From positions 248,001-312,000 of the forward strand of contig NZ_CP087107.1 in the NCBI RefSeq assembly GCF_028583545.1: a stretch of 64,000 nucleotides of DNA, written 5' to 3'. Position numbers and translations under genes: made by a program. Of this stretch, positions 59,751 through 64,000 are shown in pieces. The stretch comes from Methylobacterium sp. NMS14P (lineage in GTDB: Bacteria > Pseudomonadota > Alphaproteobacteria > Rhizobiales > Beijerinckiaceae). The notes below the pieces were generated by a model. It was not told where the DNA came from. It did not search any database and was given only the letters and a program-made list of their open reading frames with translations. Position 1 is the first letter of the stretch; the number at the start of each line of letters is the position of its first letter.

Positions 59751-61091
59751 ATGAGCCTGCCCGCGCATCTCGGCTTACGCCTCCTCGTGGTCGCCACCCT
59801 GTGCTTGGCCGGCGCGGTCGCCTGGACCGGCTTCGCGGCACACGCGAGCCTGCGCCGGGAGGCCGCGATCTCGGCGGATCGGATCGCCGCGCAGCTCGCG
59901 CGTCAGCCGGGCCTCGGCAGCGCCGGTCCGGTCGCGATGCCCGCCGCGCCGCCGCAGCCCGCGCCGGCCATCCTCACGATCCTGCCGGGGATCTGCGCCG
60001 ACATCCAGCTCGGCGTCGAGCTACCCCGGCGCGTCTGCGGCGACTGGGATGGCCTCGATGCCGCCCCCGGGTGGTTTCGGGCGGCGCTCGCGGCGGACGC
60101 CGGGGCCGCGCCGACGATCCGCGCCGTCGTCTATCGGGAGCGCGCGATCGGCAGCGTCACGGCCTGGCCCGACCCGACCGCCGCGGCGGCCCGTGTCTGG
60201 CAGCGGGTGCGCCTCGCGGGCGGGCTCGCGCTCGCTCTGACGGCGGCGACACTGCTTCTCAACTGGCTCGCCGTCCTGCGCCTCGTCGCGCCCGCCGGGC
60301 AGATCGTGCTCGGGCTGGGAAACCTCGACGCCGCCCGCACCCGGTCGCCGCTGCCGCGCTTCGCCGCCGCCGAGTTCGATCGGATTGCCCGCGCCTGCGA
60401 TGACCTCGCCGACCGGCTCGCCCGCGCCGAGGCGGCACGCGCGGAGCTGATGCAACGGCTCGTCACCGTGCAGGAAGAGGAGCGGCAGGCGCTCGCGCGG
60501 GACCTGCACGATGCCTTTGGCCAGTGCCTCGCCGCCGCGGGCGCGCGCGCGGCCGCGATCGAGCTCGCCGCGCCCGACGATCGCGAGGATCTTCGCGCGG
60601 ACGCGCGCGGCATCGAGGCCGTGATCGCCACCATGCGGGAGAGCCTGCGCGGGGCGCTGGCGCGCCTCGAACTGCCCGACCTCGCCGAGACTGGGCTGGA
60701 GGACGCGCTGCGGGGCCTCGTGGCGGATTGGCGGGCGCAACTCAGGTCCGGCCCGGCCCTCCATCTCGACGTGGCCGGCGACCTCACCGACATACCCGCG
60801 ACCGTGTCGGCGAGTCTCTACCGCATCGCGCAGGAACTCCTGACCAACGCCCTCCGCCACGGGAGGCCGAGCCGGATCTTCCTGCGGGTCGTCAGGGCGG
60901 AGACCGTGGCGCGGCCGGTGACGCTCACGCTGGACGACGACGGCAAGGGCGATGTGTCCCGCACCGCCTCCGGGACGGGCCGCGGGCTCGTCGGCATCCG
61001 GGCGCGGCTCGCCGCCCTCGGCGGCAGCTTCACGATGACCGGCACAGGCAGCGGGATCCGCGCCTGCGCGACCGTCCCGACCGCGGGCTGA
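59751..61091 (+). CDS. Sensor histidine kinase (NarX/UhpB-type, HisKA_3)
   Basis: 446 residues. Two helices (about 8-30 and 156-176) flank a periplasmic sensor of about 125 residues containing cysteines in PGICADIQ and RRVCGDW that could form a disulfide. A HAMP-like linker follows. The dimerisation motif EEERQALARDLHDAFGQ carries H253. The ATPase domain has N-box QELLTNALRHGRPS and G-box SGTGRGLVGIRARL. It is followed six bases later by its response regulator. The signal is unknown. Confidence 0.9.
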   Translation: MSLPAHLGLRLLVVATLCLAGAVAWTGFAAHASLRREAAISADRIAAQLARQPGLGSAGPVAMPAAPPQPAPAILTILPGICADIQLGVELPRRVCGDWDGLDAAPGWFRAALAADAGAAPTIRAVVYRERAIGSVTAWPDPTAAAARVWQRVRLAGGLALALTAATLLLNWLAVLRLVAPAGQIVLGLGNLDAARTRSPLPRFAAAEFDRIARACDDLADRLARAEAARAELMQRLVTVQEEERQALARDLHDAFGQCLAAAGARAAAIELAAPDDREDLRADARGIEAVIATMRESLRGALARLELPDLAETGLEDALRGLVADWRAQLRSGPALHLDVAGDLTDIPATVSASLYRIAQELLTNALRHGRPSRIFLRVVRAETVARPVTLTLDDDGKGDVSRTASGTGRGLVGIRARLAALGGSFTMTGTGSGIRACATVPTAG

Positions 61092-61097
61092 GGCGCC

Positions 61098-61757
61098 ATG
61101 GCCACGTCCATCCTCCTCGTCGACGACCATCCGGTGGTGCGCGAGGGCTATCGCCGCCTGATCGAGCGACAGCCGGGACTCGCCGTGACGGCAGAGGCGG
61201 CGAGCGCGGCGGAGGCCTACCGCCAGTACAAGGCGCACGGGCCGGACCTCGTGATCCTCGACCTGTCGCTTCCGGGACCGAGCGGCATCGAGGCCATCCG
61301 GCACATCCGCCAGTGGGACGGGGCGGCCCGCATCCTCGTCTTCAGCATGCGCACGGGGGCCGTCGTCGCGCGGCAAGCCTTCGCGGCGGGGGCGTGCGGC
61401 TACGTCAGCAAGGCGAGCCCGCCGCGCGAGTTGCTGGCGGCGGTGGCGGCCGTGCTGCGCGGCGAGCGGGCGATGAGCGCCGATATCGCCCACGCGATCG
61501 CCCAGGACGACGTCACGGGCGGGCGCGCGGCCGTCGACGCGCTGAGCCCGCGGGAGGTCGAGATCCTGAGCCTGACCGCGGGGGGAATGACCGCGCAGGC
61601 CGTGGCCGAGGCACTGTGCCTGAGCCTGAAGACCGTGCACAACAACCTGTCCGGAATCCGCGCCAAGCTCGGTGCTCGCACCGATGCACACCTCGTCTGG
61701 ATCGCCGTGGGCGCCGGGCTCGTGTCCCCGCCCGAGGAGCTGGCCGGCAGGGCGTGA
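61098..61757 (+). CDS. NarL/FixJ-type response regulator
   Basis: 219 residues. Receiver domain: D9-D10, phospho-acceptor D55 (LVILDLSLPG), S83 and K105 (YVSKAS). The LuxR-type helix-turn-helix spans about 148-205 (LSPREVEILSLTAGG, then LSLKTVHNNLSGIRAKLG). TGAGGCGCC precedes the ATG. It pairs with the histidine kinase just upstream. No target gene is obvious; the Tat-exported hydrolase next to the kinase is a candidate. Confidence 0.92.
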   Translation: MATSILLVDDHPVVREGYRRLIERQPGLAVTAEAASAAEAYRQYKAHGPDLVILDLSLPGPSGIEAIRHIRQWDGAARILVFSMRTGAVVARQAFAAGACGYVSKASPPRELLAAVAAVLRGERAMSADIAHAIAQDDVTGGRAAVDALSPREVEILSLTAGGMTAQAVAEALCLSLKTVHNNLSGIRAKLGARTDAHLVWIAVGAGLVSPPEELAGRA

Positions 61758-62288
61758 CGGGCGCCATGCGTGCACTCCGACCTTCATCGAAGGCGCACGC
61801 GCCGCAACCGTCGCGTGCGCCGCCAGCGCGTCCTCCGGGCCGGCTTGCCGGTCGACGGCCGGCCCGTCCCGGTCGCTGAGGTCAGCATCTCGGGCAGCGT
61901 GATCGCGCGCGAGGATTTGTCTGACCGAAGGTTGATCCTTCCCAACATCCATCGATGAACGGCGCGGCGAGTTTAATCCGCGCCGGTGCGTGCGTGAGGG
62001 CACCCCGCGATTGTACGTCGTTACCTACATTGCCTTCACACTGTAAAATGACGTGCCAAGTCACGGTTCGAGATTTTGCCGAGACTGCGGATTAAACGAC
62101 GATTACATGGCAGCGGCGTCGCTGCTCTTCGGTGGGGGGGCGGTCACGGACTTGCGCGGGCGCAACCGTACGCCGACGCCCGAGTGGTCGCTCGCGGATC
62201 TCCCGTCGGTCGTCGGTTCTCGCCCCGAGGAAGGCCGCGTTTCACAGCGCCGGAAAGTCGAAGCGGAGATTGAAGCGGGAGGCTCGCC
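61758..62288. other. Gene-poor region with small hairpin
   Basis: About 530 bases. GGCGCGG (61961-61967) pairs with CCGCGCC (61978-61984) around ten bases. An AT-rich stretch near 62015-62105 is the probable promoter of the small secreted protein. Short frames here are not supported as genes. Confidence 0.45.
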
Positions 62289-62549
62289 ATGACTGTCGGA
62301 ACAACAATGACGCGCGGAGCGATCATCGGCCTGGTCGCGCCGTTCATCTGCATCAATGCGGCGCTGGCAGCCTCGTTCACGGGAACGGGCGGCGGCCCCG
62401 AGACCACGATCAACGCGCCGTACCGCTCGTCGGTGGGGCAGACGGTGCCGCCCGGCGCGGCGGCCGCGCCGCTGCACGACCCGCGCGAGCGGACACGGCG
62501 GCAGAAGGACCTCGACGCGGTCCTCGGCAGCGTCTGCGACAAGTGCTGA
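62289..62549 (+). CDS. Small secreted hypothetical protein
   Basis: 86 residues. GCGGGAGG precedes the ATG. A Sec signal covers about 1-28 (GAIIGLVAPFICINAALA, cleaved before ASF). The mature 58 residues contain a glycine/threonine-rich start (FTGTGGGPETT) and end in VCDKC, a CxxC pair that could bind metal or form a disulfide. No family is recognised. Confidence 0.7.
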   Translation: MTVGTTMTRGAIIGLVAPFICINAALAASFTGTGGGPETTINAPYRSSVGQTVPPGAAAAPLHDPRERTRRQKDLDAVLGSVCDKC

Positions 62550-62604
62550 CGCCGCCGCGACAGGTCCGCCTCACTTATCGACTGGCACGAACGGGATCGA
62601 TCAT

Positions 62605-63495
62605 TTGCGTCCTCCGCACGACATCCGCATCCTCAGCCAGGTGCGCTGCCACCTCGGTGAAGGACCGAGCTACGACCCGCGCACCGGCACGGCGTGGTGG
62701 GTCGATATCCTGGAAGCGCGCCTGTTCGAGAAACCGATCGCCAGCGCCCAGAAGGCGCTGGTCCACGTCCTGCCCGTTCAGGTCAGCGACATCGCGGCGA
62801 TCGACGGCGCCCACCAGCTGCTCTCGGCGGAGGACGGCCTCTACGTCCGGTCGATCCGGGACGGGGACATCCGGATGCTCTGCCCCCTCGAGGAGGATCT
62901 GCTCGACAACCGCTCCAACGACGGCCGCGTCCATCCGAGCGGGGCGCTGTGGATCGGCACCATGGATCGCGACGCCACCAAAGGGCGCGGCTCGATCTAT
63001 CACGTGGCCGGCACGAAGGTGCATCGCCTCTTCGGTGGCCTGACGATCCCCAACGGCATCAGCTTCTCGCCGGACGGCGCCACCGGCTACTTCGTCGATA
63101 CCGACGTCGGCGTGCTTCACCGCGTCCCGCTGGATCCGAGGACCGGGCTGCCGCGGGGGCCGGTCGCGATCCATTTCGACCATCGCGGCGGCGCGGGCGC
63201 GATCGACGGGGCCGCCGTGGATGCCGAGGGCCTGATCTGGACGGCGCGCTTCGGCGCCGGCTGCCTCGACGCCTACAGCCCCGCGGGCGAGCGGGTCCGC
63301 ACCGTCTCGGTGCCGATGCGGCAGCCGACCTGTCCGACCTTCGCGGGCCGCGACCTCGACCGCCTGCTGGTCACGTCCGCCTACGAGGGCATGGACGCGG
63401 CGGACCGCGCCGAGGATCCGGAGCACGGCCGGACCATCCTGATCGACGTGGGCGCGCGGGGGCTGCTGGAGCCGGCTTTCCGGCTCTGCGCCTGA
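62605..63495 (+). CDS. SMP-30/gluconolactonase-family lactonase
   Basis: 296 residues from a TTG. The six-bladed propeller metal ligands are visible: E in HLGEGPSYDP, N in SNDGRVHPSGALWIGTMD, N in IPNGISFSPDG and D in AIDGAAVDAEG. The family hydrolyses sugar lactones such as gluconolactone or arabinonolactone with a divalent metal. The start is uncertain because the ribosome site is weak. It precedes a GH15 glycosidase gene by about 76 bases and may be co-transcribed, linking it to sugar use. Confidence 0.88.
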   Translation: MRPPHDIRILSQVRCHLGEGPSYDPRTGTAWWVDILEARLFEKPIASAQKALVHVLPVQVSDIAAIDGAHQLLSAEDGLYVRSIRDGDIRMLCPLEEDLLDNRSNDGRVHPSGALWIGTMDRDATKGRGSIYHVAGTKVHRLFGGLTIPNGISFSPDGATGYFVDTDVGVLHRVPLDPRTGLPRGPVAIHFDHRGGAGAIDGAAVDAEGLIWTARFGAGCLDAYSPAGERVRTVSVPMRQPTCPTFAGRDLDRLLVTSAYEGMDAADRAEDPEHGRTILIDVGARGLLEPAFRLCA

Positions 63496-63571
63496 CTTGG
63501 CGTGTCCGGCCGAACACCGTCCCTCGCGCCCCCTCGGCCCGGGCGTCGAAGCCCAACCCTCAGGAGATTCC

Positions 63572-64000
63572 ATGACCGAATCGGGCGAGCGCCCCTATCA
63601 GCCGATCGAAGCCTACGCTCTCCTCAGCAACTGCGAGGGGTGCGCGCTCGTCGCCCGCGACGGGTCGATCGACTGGGCCTGCCTGGAGCGCTTCGACGCC
63701 GACCCGGCCTTCTCCCGGCTGCTCGACCGCCGACGCGGCGGCCAATTCTCCATCCGCCCCGAGGGTCGCTACGAGACGACGCGGCAGTACCTGAGCCGCA
63801 GCAACATCCTGGAGACCACCTTCACCACGCCGGACGGCTTCGTGACCCTGCACGACTTCATGGTCGGGCCGGAGGGCGGCCCGCACCGGCCCCTGCTGGT
63901 TCGGCACGTCAGCGGCGTGTCGGGCCGCGTCCCGATGGTGGTCGCCTACCGGCCGCTGGCGGGCTTCGCCGAGGCCTTCGCGCCGCCGCAGATCGCGGGC
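63572..64000 (+). CDS. Glycoside hydrolase family 15 protein (glucoamylase/trehalase-like), 3' end beyond window
   Basis: The first 143 residues are present. They match the N-terminal beta domain of GH15 proteins: PIEAYALLSNCEGCALVARDGSIDWACLERFDADPAFSRLLD-type opening (GSIDW and FDSPS-like region), then RYETTRQYLSRSNILETTF and VTLHDFM. CAGGAGATT precedes the ATG. Members include bacterial trehalases and glucoamylases; the catalytic (alpha/alpha)6 domain lies outside the window, so activity cannot be judged. Confidence 0.88.
   Translation, partial: MTESGERPYQPIEAYALLSNCEGCALVARDGSIDWACLERFDADPAFSRLLDRRRGGQFSIRPEGRYETTRQYLSRSNILETTFTTPDGFVTLHDFMVGPEGGPHRPLLVRHVSGVSGRVPMVVAYRPLAGFAEAFAPPQIAG

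Noticed and set aside
1-64000. CRISPR arrays, tRNA or rRNA genes, insertion sequences, prophage genes
   Set aside because: Read through on both strands; no regularly spaced repeats, cloverleaf sequences, transposase or phage signatures were seen.

Overview
The window is a 64 kb piece of a very GC-rich alphaproteobacterial chromosome. Genes are dense, TTG and GTG starts are common, and stop-start overlaps are frequent. The gene content (PACE efflux protein, DUF6894 protein, stand-alone PAS protein, Tat-exported enzymes, GH15 enzyme, organosulfur monooxygenases) suits Methylobacterium or a close Rhizobiales relative. This is an inference; there is no rRNA or marker gene in the window to fix the genus. 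I saw no tRNA, rRNA, CRISPR array, transposase or phage gene.

Layout. 1-700: truncated GntR/FCD regulator on the minus strand, followed by about 1.4 kb without a convincing gene. 2097-4543: a LuxR-type response regulator and hybrid histidine kinase, with a perfect palindrome upstream. 4616-6057: PACE (AceI-like) efflux gene divergent from a LysR regulator. 6204-25913: a large purine/ureide catabolism island. It holds a LysR regulator, PuuE allantoinase, NCS1 permease, hydantoin-type racemase, MFS porter, two tandem hydroxyisourate hydrolases (one with a Tat-type signal), OHCU decarboxylase, FAD monooxygenase, cupin, TetR regulator, a three-subunit molybdenum hydroxylase, a complete branched-chain-type ABC importer and a CoxG-like protein. 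Together these could take imported xanthine-like purines through urate, 5-hydroxyisourate and OHCU to allantoin and allantoate. 26440-29974: MHS-type MFS porter with a small coupled ORF, HxlR regulator divergent from a short-chain dehydrogenase, and a frameshifted tautomerase.

30048-41218 is an organosulfur island. Three LLM-class flavin monooxygenases, an acyl-CoA-dehydrogenase-like monooxygenase and two SsuA-type binding proteins (one with its own permease and ATPase) surround a periplasmic SoxC-like sulfite dehydrogenase and its c-type cytochrome. The logic is uptake of sulfonates or sulfones, oxidative C-S cleavage, and oxidation of the sulfite released. 41990-45509: TonB-dependent receptor followed by a NiCoT nickel/cobalt transporter. 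45598-50703: small proteins, a GNAT protein, an orphan TAXI-type binding protein, a PAS protein and a Phd/PIN toxin-antitoxin pair.

50758-54638 holds two TetR modules, each divergent from its likely target (a secreted alpha/beta hydrolase; an MFS efflux pump) and each with clear palindromic operators. 54832-61757 encodes a catalase-like protein, epoxide hydrolase, MRJP/yellow-family secreted protein, exported metallo-beta-lactamase-fold hydrolase and a NarQ/NarL-type two-component pair. The window ends with a small secreted protein, an SMP-30/gluconolactonase and the start of a GH15 glycosidase.

The most notable features are the purine island with its apparently dedicated branched-chain-type ABC importer and paired HIU hydrolases, the sulfur island linking desulfonation to periplasmic sulfite oxidation, the frameshifted tautomerase, and several unusually perfect palindromic control sites.
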